Assembly (NCBI GenBank): GCA_030648695.1
Contig: JAUSHG010000002.1
Span: 1 to 11,384 of the forward strand
DNA from: a bacterium
GTDB taxonomy: Bacteria > Patescibacteriota > Minisyncoccia > Phycocordibacterales > UBA10002
Direction of reading: 5' to 3'
Length of the DNA: 11,384 bases
Part shown: positions 5,240 to 11,075 of the stretch, piece after piece
Numbering within the stretch: position 1 is the first letter of the stretch
Layout of the letters: every line of letters starts with the position of its first letter
The notes under the pieces: generated by a model
What the model was told of the DNA's origin: nothing
What the model saw: the letters and a program-made list of their open reading frames with translations, nothing else
Databases searched by the model: none
Program-made: the position numbers and the translations under genes

Positions 5240-5283
5240 AAAAAGGAGCCGGCTTATCTCGTGATTTTTAGATAAGCCGCTCC
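5240..5283 (-). terminator. Intrinsic terminator upstream of the helicase
   Basis: On the minus strand GGAGC-GGCTTATCT... folds back on itself: AGATAAGCC-GCTCC (5270-5283) pairs with GGAGC-C-GGCTTATCT (5245-5259), 14 bp with one bulged base. It is followed immediately by TTTTT (5244-5240). It ends transcripts started at the promoter 5351-5379 and may also catch read-through from the 5386-5745 gene. Confidence 0.85.
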
Positions 5284-5344
5284 GAGGAGAACTTAGCGCC
5301 ACAAGTAGGAATCTATGGCGAAAAACCAATGAGAATTTAGTTGT
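5240..5344 (-). ncRNA. Candidate ~105-nt small RNA or attenuated leader
   Basis: A strong promoter match at 5351-5379 predicts a start near 5344, and a canonical terminator ends at 5240, so the sequence defines a self-contained transcript of about 105 nt without a coding frame. Besides the terminator it has a hairpin with a CGCCA/TGGCG stem and an unpaired CTCCTC, which resembles an anti-Shine-Dalgarno word. I do not recognise a known family (it lacks the hallmarks of SRP RNA, tmRNA or RNase P). The alternative is that it is the attenuator part of a 240-nt helicase leader. Confidence 0.5.
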
Positions 5345-5350
5345 AGATAC

Positions 5351-5379
5351 ACTATATACTACCTGCCCGAAAAAGTCAA
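5351..5379 (-). promoter_or_regulatory. Strong sigma-70-type promoter TTGACT-N17-TATAGT
   Basis: On the minus strand the -35 hexamer TTGACT is at 5374-5379, the spacer is exactly 17 bp and the -10 hexamer TATAGT is at 5351-5356; each hexamer matches consensus in five of six bases. It starts seven bases after the stop of the 5386-5745 gene, so transcription resumes straight after that gene. This is the best promoter in the window. Confidence 0.7.
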
Positions 5380-5385
5380 CCCCGC

Positions 5386-5745
5386 TTACAACCGACTTCC
5401 TACTTCTATTGCCTGCTCCGAGGGGGCAGAAAAGGCACCGAAAAAGACCAGCGCGAAAATGACCATCGTGATTCCGGCAAAAATCGCAGTGGTGGAAAGA
5501 AACAGCCGGACTGCCTCTGTTTTCTTTCCTTCCAAATACAGCGCCGCGGGATGATAGACAAAGAGATACCCCATTATCGCGGCAGAGAGGACAAACAGGG
5601 AGAGCATAGCAACCGGTATGAGCATTGTTTCCGGAACAACGCCCACCATTTGTTCCACCATTTCTGACCCGTAAAAGATGGCACACACCACAAGAAATAT
5701 ATAGAGTGACGCGAGTACCGCGTTTGTGAGAGCTTGTTTGTTCAT
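5386..5745 (-). CDS. Small three-helix membrane protein
   Basis: The 119-residue product has three clear hydrophobic segments at about 9-25, 41-64 and 80-104. A charged loop LEGKKTEAVR (71-80) lies before the third, and the tail is polar. It resembles uncharacterised membrane proteins common in Parcubacteria that share the YLEGKKxEAVxLF signature; no function is known to me. AAAGGA lies about 14 bases before ATG 5745, rather far for a ribosome-binding site. A TTGACG and a TATAAA occur upstream but only 13 bp apart, so I do not call a promoter. Confidence 0.75.
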   Translation of the reverse strand: MNKQALTNAVLASLYIFLVVCAIFYGSEMVEQMVGVVPETMLIPVAMLSLFVLSAAIMGYLFVYHPAALYLEGKKTEAVRLFLSTTAIFAGITMVIFALVFFGAFSAPSEQAIEVGSRL

Positions 5746-5794
5746 ATATTTCTACAATTCCTTTATAGAAACATTTGTTACGTCAACGCTATTC

Positions 5795-5868
5795 TGTCAT
5801 TCCTGCGTAGGCAGGAATCCAGGTATGTTTACGGGATTCTTGATTCCCGCATTCGCGGGAATGACACA
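5795..5868. repeat. TGTCATTCC-type interspersed repeat, inverted pair
   Basis: TGTCATTCCTGC-GTAG-GCAGGAATCC (5795-5820) is one unit. GATTCCCGC-ATTC-GCGGGAATGACA (5842-5866) is a second in opposite orientation, so each forms its own hairpin and together they form a larger one. This word family (GTCATTCCNGC...GCNGGAATCCAG) is a widespread bacterial REP-like intergenic repeat. Single units recur at 10918-10946 and 11025-11053. It fills the space between the stop of 5875-6291 and the start of 5386-5745. Confidence 0.88.
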
Positions 5869-5874
5869 GAACCA

Positions 5875-6291
5875 TCACTCCAGTATCACAATCTGCCGCA
5901 CCAAAACTCTCGCCTCTTTCTCCACGGCCTCCACACGGGCGCGCTTGCCGCCAAACGGAATATGATACAGCGCGCTCATGGTCATGCACGGGGCGGAGCC
6001 GGTCGGTGTTGCGCACATGCTTTCCTCGTTTAGCAAAAGCTCCATAGTGGTCGTGGGGCCGCCGAAATTCGGATATGAAAAATACGGAATGTCCTGCCCC
6101 GTACTGGTGGCAAACTCCAATATACCTTCCCGTACAAAATTTATCTGCTCTTGTTGCACCGGCACTCCCGTGTCCTCTGCTTCTAGTGGAACCTGTTCTG
6201 CCAGCCGCGATTTACCGAATGCATACAGCACGCTTGCGAGAAGCGCGAGAAGAAGAATAAGAAGCAACGATTTCTTAATACTGGTTTGCAT
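5875..6291 (-). CDS. Membrane-anchored protein with a conserved extracytoplasmic domain
   Basis: Counted from ATG 6291 the product has 138 residues. There is a basic N-terminus and a single helix at about 7-24 (LLLILLLALLASVLYAF), then a soluble domain. Conserved-looking features are GQDIPYFSYPNFGGPTTT (65-82), Cys93 and Cys102 spaced for a disulfide, and a C-terminal HIPFGGKRARVE...VLVRQIVILE. I recognise the pattern from uncharacterised Parcubacteria proteins but no function. The open frame extends to 6390, but that extension reads through a repeat hairpin, so ATG 6291, where the basic signal-anchor begins, is preferred. No Shine-Dalgarno is visible; a 14-bp hairpin ends seven bases before the ATG. 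Confidence 0.75.
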   Translation of the reverse strand: MQTSIKKSLLLILLLALLASVLYAFGKSRLAEQVPLEAEDTGVPVQQEQINFVREGILEFATSTGQDIPYFSYPNFGGPTTTMELLLNEESMCATPTGSAPCMTMSALYHIPFGGKRARVEAVEKEARVLVRQIVILE

Positions 6292-6298
6292 GTATTTC

Positions 6299-6333
6299 AA
6301 GGGGCACCCTTGTGTGGTGCAAGGGTGCCCCTT
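6299..6333. repeat. 14-bp hairpin between two small membrane-protein genes
   Basis: AAGGGGCACCCTTG (6299-6312) and CAAGGGTGCCCCTT (6320-6333) form a perfect 14-bp stem with a seven-base loop. On the minus strand it follows the 6345-6656 stop by 11 bases and ends just before ATG 6291. It has no U-tract on the minus strand, so it may be a 3' stabiliser of the first gene or limit translation of the second. The same GGGGCACCCTTG word is common in bacterial intergenic hairpins. Confidence 0.7.
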
Positions 6334-6344
6334 GTTTACTAGAT

Positions 6345-6656
6345 TTAGATTTTGGGAGTTTCGTCTTTCTTGGGCAGACCCCACTGCCATTTTGGTTTTT
6401 CGCCGGTCTTCCAGCAGATGCCGATAAGAATCAAAACCAGAATGACGGTTGAGGGGGCGAACATAACACGCGCGTCACTTACGGAGTGCGACCCTGCATC
6501 AAGGCGCAAGACATTAAGCGTAAAAAGCACCGCAAAAATAACAAGCACTGCCCACCCCTGCCATCTGACCGGCATCCATCCCCATCCATAGAGCTTGCGC
6601 TTGAACCAATACCCTTCCGGATTGTCTTTAAAATATTCCAAATATCTTTTGAGCAT
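6345..6656 (-). CDS. Two-helix membrane protein with an aromatic GWGW motif
   Basis: The 103-residue product starts with an amphipathic, aromatic cytoplasmic stretch (MLKRYLEYFKDNPEGYWFKR). KLYGWGWMPVRWQGW (21-35) leads into the first membrane helix at about 33-50. A second helix lies at about 68-83, and the tail is basic and Trp-containing (EKPKWQWGLPKK). This is a recurring uncharacterised protein type in Parcubacteria to my knowledge. It is probably cotranscribed with the 5875-6291 gene, 53 bp downstream. The ATG has no Shine-Dalgarno. Confidence 0.75.
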   Translation of the reverse strand: MLKRYLEYFKDNPEGYWFKRKLYGWGWMPVRWQGWAVLVIFAVLFTLNVLRLDAGSHSVSDARVMFAPSTVILVLILIGICWKTGEKPKWQWGLPKKDETPKI

Positions 6657-6685
6657 GATAGGTATATGTTACCACTAACTAAAAC

Positions 6686-6719
6686 AAACGGCTCCCCGAC
6701 TATAGTCGGGGAGCCGTTT
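6686..6719 (-). terminator. Intrinsic terminator after the SWIB gene
   Basis: The 34-base segment is a perfect palindrome: AAACGGCTCCCCGACTA pairs with TAGTCGGGGAGCCGTTT. On the minus strand it is followed by GTTTT (6685-6681), giving a GC-rich stem with a U-rich tail 52 bp beyond the SWIB stop codon. It separates SWIB from the next gene, which starts at 6656. Confidence 0.82.
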
Positions 6720-6721
6720 AT

Positions 6722-6768
6722 CTTTCGCGTCAGTTTAGCGTTCTTCTTTTGCGTCTGTTTCGCGTTTT
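6722..6768 (-). repeat. ACGC-AAA periodic 3'-flank repeat, copy after SWIB
   Basis: On the minus strand, starting a few bases after the SWIB stop, ACGCGAAACAG, ACGCAAAAGAAGA, ACGCTAAACTG and ACGCGAAAG follow each other with an 11-13 bp period, close to one helical turn. The same units lie after the helicase stop at 3785-3869. The region has no gene. Confidence 0.65.
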
Positions 6769-6770
6769 TA

Positions 6771-7019
6771 CTAGGAGAGATGCTTGGAGACCAACTTGGT
6801 CATTTCAAACATGTTGACCACCGCCTTGCCACCGAAGACCTTCTTCAGGGCCTCATCAGCGTTGATATTGCGCTTGTTCGTGGGGTCCTGAAGGTTGTTT
6901 CCCTTAATGTACACCCACAGCTTCTTCACCACTTCTGAACGGGGCATCGGTCCTTTGCCGACTACAACCGCCAGGTCAGCGCTCACCGTCAATGGCTTCA
7001 TAAATGCAGCATTTGGCAT
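6771..7019 (-). CDS. SWIB/MDM2-domain protein
   Basis: The 82 residues are almost entirely one SWIB/MDM2 domain. MKPLTVSADLAVVVGKGPMP (7-26) is the opening segment, RSEVVKKLWVYIKGNNLQDP (27-46) the central helix, and NKRNINADEALKKVFGGKAV (48-67) and VNMFEMTKLVSKHLS the closing part. These domains mediate protein interactions in eukaryotic chromatin remodelers; stand-alone bacterial copies occur in Chlamydia, where they are linked to DNA condensation or topoisomerase, and in some CPR genomes. The role here is unknown; a nucleoid or topoisomerase partner is a reasonable guess. No Shine-Dalgarno precedes ATG 7019. The promoter lies in the 105-bp repeat upstream, and a terminator follows. Confidence 0.92.
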   Translation of the reverse strand: MPNAAFMKPLTVSADLAVVVGKGPMPRSEVVKKLWVYIKGNNLQDPTNKRNINADEALKKVFGGKAVVNMFEMTKLVSKHLS

Positions 7020-7048
7020 AGATATGTATTAGATTTAATAACGTATAC

Positions 7049-7076
7049 AGTATACCCCGTGCCACAATTTTGTCCA
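7049..7076 (-). promoter_or_regulatory. Repeat-borne promoter TGGACA-N16-TATACT for SWIB
   Basis: On the minus strand TGGACA (7071-7076) and TATACT (7049-7054), both five of six to consensus, are 16 bp apart. The start would lie near 7042, giving a ~23-nt leader before ATG 7019. The -35 is inside the conserved part of the 105-bp repeat and the -10 lies at its edge. In the other repeat unit the equivalent -10 position reads TACACC, so only the SWIB-proximal unit looks active. Confidence 0.55.
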
Positions 7077-7264
7077 TCTTTGATTGTACACAAGAAGTAT
7101 GGTGAATTGAAATATCGAAAACTGCCGTCTGTAAACTGATGATTGTGGCACGGGGTGTACCCTCTGCCACAATTTTGTCCATCTCTTACTATTCACAGAA
7201 AGTATGAGGAACTGAATGCCCATCTTTTTTGCTCGAAAAAGTCATAATTGTGGCACGGGGTGTA
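7051..7264. repeat. Two-unit 105-bp tandem palindromic repeat
   Basis: Two 109-bp units (7051-7159 and 7156-7264) overlap by four bases, giving a period of exactly 105 bp. Each begins with a version of the arm TGCCACAATTTTGTCCATCT and ends with ATTGTGGCACGGGGTGTA, so each unit has ~18-bp inverted ends. At the junction (7142-7173) the two arms abut as a 32-bp imperfect palindrome. About 43 bp after the left arm are conserved between units; the following ~30 bp are unrelated. I do not recognise the family. It fills the gap between the SWIB gene and the ABC ATPase gene. Confidence 0.88.
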
Positions 7265-7309
7265 CCCCCTCTTCAAAAAGAGCAACCCCCGCTATCGGGA
7301 CATCCCCCG

Positions 7310-7987
7310 TCAGCGGTTCTTTAGCGTGGTGGTAATCCGGCCATCCTCAAGAGTAATCGTCTGTTCGGCCATCTTTGCATACTGCTCCTCATGCGTAATC
7401 ATGATGATGGTCTGCCCTTCGCGGTGAATCTCGGCAAAAATATTCATAATGACCCGCGAGGATTCGCTGTCCAAATTGGCTGTCGGCTCGTCGGCAAACA
7501 AAATCTTCGGGTGATGAGCCACCGCGCGTGCAATAGATACCCTCTGCTGTTCGCCGCCAGACAGGTGACTTGGAAGCGAGTGCAAACGCTCTGAAAGCCC
7601 CAGACGCTTGAGTGCCGCTTCCGCAAGCGCACGCGCTTCGGACTTGCGCATGCCCTGCATCAACAGCGGCAAAAGCACATTTTCAATCGCCGTAAGGTCG
7701 GGAAGGAGCGCGTAGTCCTGAAAGACATAGCCAAAGTGCGAGAGGCGGAATCGCGTCTTCTCGGCGGCGCTCATGTGTGCGGCGGGATGTCCGTCAATAA
7801 TCACTTCACCTCCTGTCGGGTCGTCGAGCAAACTCATCTGATAGAGAAAGGTGCTTTTACCCGCGCCCGAGCGACCCATGATAGAAACGTACTGCCCTTT
7901 TGCCACGCGAAAATCAATACCGCGAAGCACGGGTGTCTCCTTATCGCCGTCGCGGAATGTTTTTATTAAATTTCGTGTTTCAATCAT
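7310..7987 (-). CDS. ABC transporter ATP-binding subunit (MacB/LolD/YknY type)
   Basis: This 225-residue nucleotide-binding subunit powers the permease encoded upstream. It shows Walker A GRSGAGKST (38-46), the Q-loop YVFQDY with Gln90, the signature LSGGEQQR (142-149), Walker B ILFADE (162-167) with Glu167, the D-loop NLD (171-173) and H-loop His199. All catalytic residues are intact. The length and the LLPDLTAIENVLLPL segment are typical of the family that couples to FtsX-fold permeases. ATG 7987 has a G-rich ribosome-binding site (GGGGGAGAGG) eight bases upstream, but that site is the 3' arm of a repeat hairpin, so ATPase synthesis may be limited relative to the permease. It is the last gene of the operon; a weak GC-rich hairpin with TTTTT follows at about 7276-7305. 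Confidence 0.96.
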   Translation of the reverse strand: MIETRNLIKTFRDGDKETPVLRGIDFRVAKGQYVSIMGRSGAGKSTFLYQMSLLDDPTGGEVIIDGHPAAHMSAAEKTRFRLSHFGYVFQDYALLPDLTAIENVLLPLLMQGMRKSEARALAEAALKRLGLSERLHSLPSHLSGGEQQRVSIARAVAHHPKILFADEPTANLDSESSRVIMNIFAEIHREGQTIIMITHEEQYAKMAEQTITLEDGRITTTLKNR

Positions 7988-7998
7988 TGTGGTGGCCT

Positions 7999-8020
7999 CT
8001 CCCCCTTTTCAAAGGGGGAG
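7999..8020 (-). promoter_or_regulatory. Repeat hairpin that buries the ATPase ribosome-binding site
   Basis: CTCCCCCTTT (7999-8008 on the plus strand) pairs with AAAGGGGGAG (8011-8020), a 10-bp stem with a two-base loop as written. In the minus-strand mRNA the 3' arm is AAAGGGGGAG followed by AGG, which is the only Shine-Dalgarno for ATG 7987. A further GAGGGGG at 8025-8031 offers an alternative pairing. The element is a member of the CCCCTTTTCWAAGGGG repeat family also seen at 11327-11384. Confidence 0.6.
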
Positions 8021-8032
8021 ATTGAGAGGGGG

Positions 8033-9292
8033 TTAGTTTCTTCCCAAAATAGAATCCAACGTGTTCTTTCTGATAATCATCCATGCCGGTATGTAGCCGG
8101 CAATAATGGTGGAAAAAATCAAAAGCCCCACGCGGAAAAGCGTCTGGCCGAGCGGAGCCACCAGAATGCCGTCGCTAAACGGAAAATCTATGGGGTGCGC
8201 CGCTATTAAAGGCACGAGCAATCCATACACGATTGCAAGTCCTATTAAAGAACCGAGCAGTGCGTAATACATTGACTGCAACACATACGAGATGCGGATG
8301 GCGCTTCCCTCTATGCCGATACCTTTCATGATGCCAATGTACTTGCGCCGAGTGAGCGCATTGATAAATATCACGATAAAAATCGTAATGGAGGCGACGA
8401 CAAGTCCGATGGAGCTGAAGGCCGCACCGAGCATGTTGAAGGTGTTGATGATGTCCTTGAGAAATTTCGGCTGTGCGTCTTCATACGTCTGTATCTTCGC
8501 CTCGCGGTCCGCGCCGCTTTGTTTGAGGCGCTCGCGGACCGCGGCCGGACTCGCATCCTGCTTGAGCAGAATCGCAATCTGGTCCACATTGCCGTCGTTT
8601 CGCCCTATCATACTGCGAAGCTGGGAGTCCACCATAAACACGTTGCGGGTAAGAGCGTCCACTTTGCTCTCCACAATCCCCTTCACCCTGACTTCGCGCA
8701 CGACCTCTCCGATAGTCAGACGGATTTTGGTGCCGACCGTGACGTTATCCAGCGCTGCGAAGTTCGGGTCATCTACCGGCACGTACTGGCTTAAGAGAAA
8801 CTGGCCGATAAGCACTTGGTCGTAGTCGCCCTGCGAAAGATACTCGCCCTCGGTAATGGAGGAAGCCAAACCGGTCACGCGGTCTTCGGAAGCGGGGTCA
8901 ATGCCAAAGACCTGTGTGCCGGCGGTATCGGGTTTGTCCGTATCTTTTTTGGTGCGGTAATTCGCCTCAATCAAAGCGCCCTCGCTATAGCGTGGTGAAA
9001 GAGCTTGCACTTCCGGCAAGCTCTTGACGAGGGCTATAAGATTGGCGCTTCCTTCAATATATTTCTTATCGTCCAGCGCCGAGATGATAACGTCCCCCGT
9101 AAACTCTTCGTGCCACTGTTCAATGGAACCCTGAATGAGTCCGACCAAAATACCCGAGAGCACGACGAGGTTTAGAAAAGTGAGCACCATGACAAACACG
9201 ATAAGACCCGTGGTCCAGATGCTCGCCCGCTTTATCTGCCGCAGGGCAAGGAAAAATCCTATCCGCAGATTGAGAAAATACTGACTCAACAT
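8033..9292 (-). CDS. ABC transporter permease, MacB/LolE/YknZ type (FtsX fold)
   Basis: The 419-residue protein has the type VII ABC layout: a first membrane helix at about 27-53, a large extracytoplasmic MacB-PCD-like domain (about 58-280), then three helices at 286-312, 336-362 and 384-406. Such permeases do not move substrate through the membrane; they use ATP in the cytoplasm to drive motion outside it (mechanotransmission). The segment RRKYIGIMKGIGIEGSAIR (315-333) after helix two is the conserved coupling loop that contacts the ATPase. ATG 9292 overlaps the adaptor stop codon as TAATG, so the two are translationally coupled. A 45-bp gap with a hairpin separates it from the ATPase gene. 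Confidence 0.94.
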   Translation of the reverse strand: MLSQYFLNLRIGFFLALRQIKRASIWTTGLIVFVMVLTFLNLVVLSGILVGLIQGSIEQWHEEFTGDVIISALDDKKYIEGSANLIALVKSLPEVQALSPRYSEGALIEANYRTKKDTDKPDTAGTQVFGIDPASEDRVTGLASSITEGEYLSQGDYDQVLIGQFLLSQYVPVDDPNFAALDNVTVGTKIRLTIGEVVREVRVKGIVESKVDALTRNVFMVDSQLRSMIGRNDGNVDQIAILLKQDASPAAVRERLKQSGADREAKIQTYEDAQPKFLKDIINTFNMLGAAFSSIGLVVASITIFIVIFINALTRRKYIGIMKGIGIEGSAIRISYVLQSMYYALLGSLIGLAIVYGLLVPLIAAHPIDFPFSDGILVAPLGQTLFRVGLLIFSTIIAGYIPAWMIIRKNTLDSILGRN

Positions 9293-10821
9293 TATTTAGT
9301 AGGACTTAACAACACTTCATCTCCTTCTGAAAGTCCGGAAAGTATTTCAACTGAACCGAGAGAAGAGACACTGCCGGTTTCTACCTCGCGCTCTTCAGTC
9401 CCGTCTTTCCCGCGCACAGGCACGAATGTCTTACCCTCGCGCTTGATGAGAAGTCCTTGCGGAATCGCAATCACGTTCGCGCGCTTCTCGGTCGTAATGA
9501 CAATATTGGCATTCATACCCGAAACAATCCGCAGGTCTTTTTGTGCAAACCGGAGTTTGACCCGATACGTGGACACCCCATCACGAATGGTTTCCGCGGG
9601 GTCTATTGCGAGAATGCGGAGCGGAAACTTAACCTCCTCGCCGAACGCATCAAGAGTCGCGATGGCCTCATCCCCCACCTCTATCAGAGGAAGATGAATT
9701 TCCGGCACAAAACTTTCAACCTGCAGGGTATCCGCTCCGATAATGGAGATAACGGACTCGCTCGGAGAGGCACTGCCGCCCACCTTTGCTTCCATGCGCG
9801 TAATGACCCCGCTAAAGGGCGCCACAATGAGCGTCTTTCGCAGTCGCGCCTGTGCGCTTAACAGTGCCGCTTCGGCGGCTTTGAGATTCGCTTCCTCTTG
9901 TGCAATGTCTTCCGTAGTCGCGCCTGCCTGTTCAAGCACGAGGTCCTTTCGGACGGTCGCAAGCGCACCTTCCGCATTTTTCTGTGCCGTCAAAGCCGAG
10001 GTAAGAGTGGTTATCGCGGAATGTACATTGCTTCGTGCTGTGGCAATGCTTGTGCGGTAGTCATCAAGTGTTGCCTGCGGAAGAGAGGTTCTCGCGGTAA
10101 GCGAATTGAGTGCGGACACCACATCCTGAAGAAGGGCTTGGGTTTGTGCAAGATTTTTGTTCGCGCGTTCTACGAAAGAGGGTAAATCCGTTACGGAGGA
10201 GAGCGTCTGTATATCCGCGCCCCAAGAGACAAGCATTCGCTCCGCAATGAGACGTCCCGCTTCAATGTCTGACTTCAAACTCTGGTCAAGAAGCGTGTAG
10301 TTAAAAAGCGGCTGTGCACTTTGCGCACCGGTTATCAGTTCGTCCACGCGGTGGCGTATAGCGTCATCCGACTCAGTGTAGGCATTGGTAAGTGCATCAA
10401 CAAGCGTCTGATTCGCCCGCAACAGAGCCGCCTCGGCGCTTGAAACTTTTGATTCGGTAACCGCAATCTGCTCAAAGCGCGTCCCGTTTTTAAGTGATTG
10501 CAATTGTGCCTGCGCCGCCTCAAAGGCCGCCTCCTTCTGAAGCACGTCCGCCTGCGCATCACCATTTTCAAGTGAGGCAAGAACCGCTCCGAGAGCGACT
10601 GTCTTTCCGACATCAGTGTAGACACCGGCGACACGGCCGGAGTCGCTGAATACCAAATCAACACTTCGCGCCGGAATTACCTTTCCGGACACCGAAATCT
10701 CCTGCACAAAATCCGAGGTAGCGACGATGAGCACCTCTTCTCCCCCGTTACCGCCAAGAGCAAGCAGAGTGACTCCACCAACTGCAACCACTAAAGCAAC
10801 CCCATAGAGTACCGATTTCAT
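9292..10821 (-). CDS. Periplasmic-adaptor-type membrane fusion protein (MacA/YknX/HlyD-like)
   Basis: Counted from ATG 10821 the protein has 509 residues. It has an N-terminal anchor (about 4-23), the first half of a lipoyl/barrel-sandwich domain (about 43-87, VSGKVIPARSVDLVFSDSGR), a long helical region (about 88-330), the second lipoyl half beginning IVAPFSGVITRM (332-343), a beta-barrel domain (about 365-445) and a membrane-proximal domain ending VETGSVSSLGSVEILSGLSE. It links the permease to substrate or envelope. The helical section is long for MacA and contains a non-heptad insert (about 145-255), so the hairpin probably has an extra helical bundle. ATG 10821 is preferred over ATG 10836 because AAAGGG (10828-10833) is six bases upstream. 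It is the first gene of the operon. Confidence 0.93.
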   Translation of the reverse strand: MKSVLYGVALVVAVGGVTLLALGGNGGEEVLIVATSDFVQEISVSGKVIPARSVDLVFSDSGRVAGVYTDVGKTVALGAVLASLENGDAQADVLQKEAAFEAAQAQLQSLKNGTRFEQIAVTESKVSSAEAALLRANQTLVDALTNAYTESDDAIRHRVDELITGAQSAQPLFNYTLLDQSLKSDIEAGRLIAERMLVSWGADIQTLSSVTDLPSFVERANKNLAQTQALLQDVVSALNSLTARTSLPQATLDDYRTSIATARSNVHSAITTLTSALTAQKNAEGALATVRKDLVLEQAGATTEDIAQEEANLKAAEAALLSAQARLRKTLIVAPFSGVITRMEAKVGGSASPSESVISIIGADTLQVESFVPEIHLPLIEVGDEAIATLDAFGEEVKFPLRILAIDPAETIRDGVSTYRVKLRFAQKDLRIVSGMNANIVITTEKRANVIAIPQGLLIKREGKTFVPVRGKDGTEEREVETGSVSSLGSVEILSGLSEGDEVLLSPTK

Positions 10822-10848
10822 CGTGAACCCTTTCATAGTAGTCCCGCC

Positions 10849-10876
10849 ATACTACACAATTTCACTCACTTTTCAA
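10849..10876 (-). promoter_or_regulatory. Promoter TTGAAA-N16-TAGTAT for the ABC export operon
   Basis: On the minus strand TTGAAA (10871-10876) and TAGTAT (10849-10854) are 16 bp apart and would start transcription near 10842, about 20 nt before ATG 10821 and its AAAGGG ribosome-binding site. The -35 matches consensus in five of six bases, the -10 in four. Confidence 0.5.
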
Positions 10877-10917
10877 GCGCGCCCGCGAATGACGAAGCTC
10901 AAAAATTCTCACTCTTT

Positions 10918-10946
10918 TGTCATTCCCGCGGAGGCGGGAATCCAGA
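10918..10946. repeat. TGTCATTCC-type repeat unit
   Basis: TGTCATTCCCGCG-GAG-GCGGGAATCCAGA forms a hairpin (CCCGC with GCGGG) and belongs to the family at 5795-5868 and 11025-11053. A truncated opposite-facing copy, CCCGCGAATGACG, lies at 10882-10894, overlapping the upstream side of the export operon promoter. Confidence 0.85.
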
Positions 10947-10961
10947 TTTCTCGGGACTCCG

Positions 10962-11012
10962 CAACGGCTCACCCTGCCCGGCCAACGGCTCACATACACC
11001 ACATGAGCCGTT
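10962..11012. repeat. Direct and inverted AACGGCTCA repeat
   Basis: CAACGGCTCAC occurs at 10962-10972 and again at 10983-10993, and its reverse complement TGAGCCGTT is at 11004-11012, so the second copy makes a perfect 9-bp hairpin. The spacing of the three words is 21 bp in each case, two helical turns. It lies between two TGTCATTCC-type units in the upstream region of the export operon and might bind a regulator. Confidence 0.6.
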
Positions 11013-11024
11013 AACCCTCCCCTC

Positions 11025-11053
11025 TGTCATTCTCGCGGAGGCGGGAATCCAGA
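11025..11053. repeat. TGTCATTCC-type repeat unit
   Basis: TGTCATTCTCGCG-GAG-GCGGGAATCCAGA differs from the unit at 10918 by one base, in the same orientation 107 bp away. It lies 22 bp beyond the stop of the winged-helix gene. Confidence 0.85.
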
Positions 11054-11075
11054 ACACCCCGCTAACTGCCGCTTT

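Noticed and set aside
5136..5264. 42-codon plus-strand ORF within the helicase leader
   Set aside because: It has no ribosome-binding site, overlaps the stem and terminator that belong to the minus-strand transcript, and its low-complexity Thr/Gly content follows from the repeated GTTCC/GGAAC words. Structure explains the sequence better than coding.
5746..5790. Promoter TTGACG with TATAAA before the 5386-5745 gene
   Set aside because: The hexamers are only 13 bp apart, too close for a sigma-70 promoter, and no other -10 is well placed.
6292..6390. N-terminal extension of the 5875-6291 protein
   Set aside because: It would translate a perfect repeat hairpin and part of the upstream gene; the signal-anchor begins right after ATG 6291.
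6976..7182. 68-residue minus-strand frame with a repeated MDKIVA start
   Set aside because: The repetition is the 105-bp DNA repeat read in frame (105 is divisible by three). It overlaps the SWIB start in another frame and the residues are not otherwise protein-like.
7051..7264. CRISPR array
   Set aside because: There are only two units, the period is 105 bp, the repeats diverge between units, and no cas gene is present.
10918..11053. Insertion sequence bounded by the two TGTCATTCC-type units
   Set aside because: The units are in direct, not inverted, orientation, and there is no transposase or target duplication; they are ordinary interspersed hairpin repeats.
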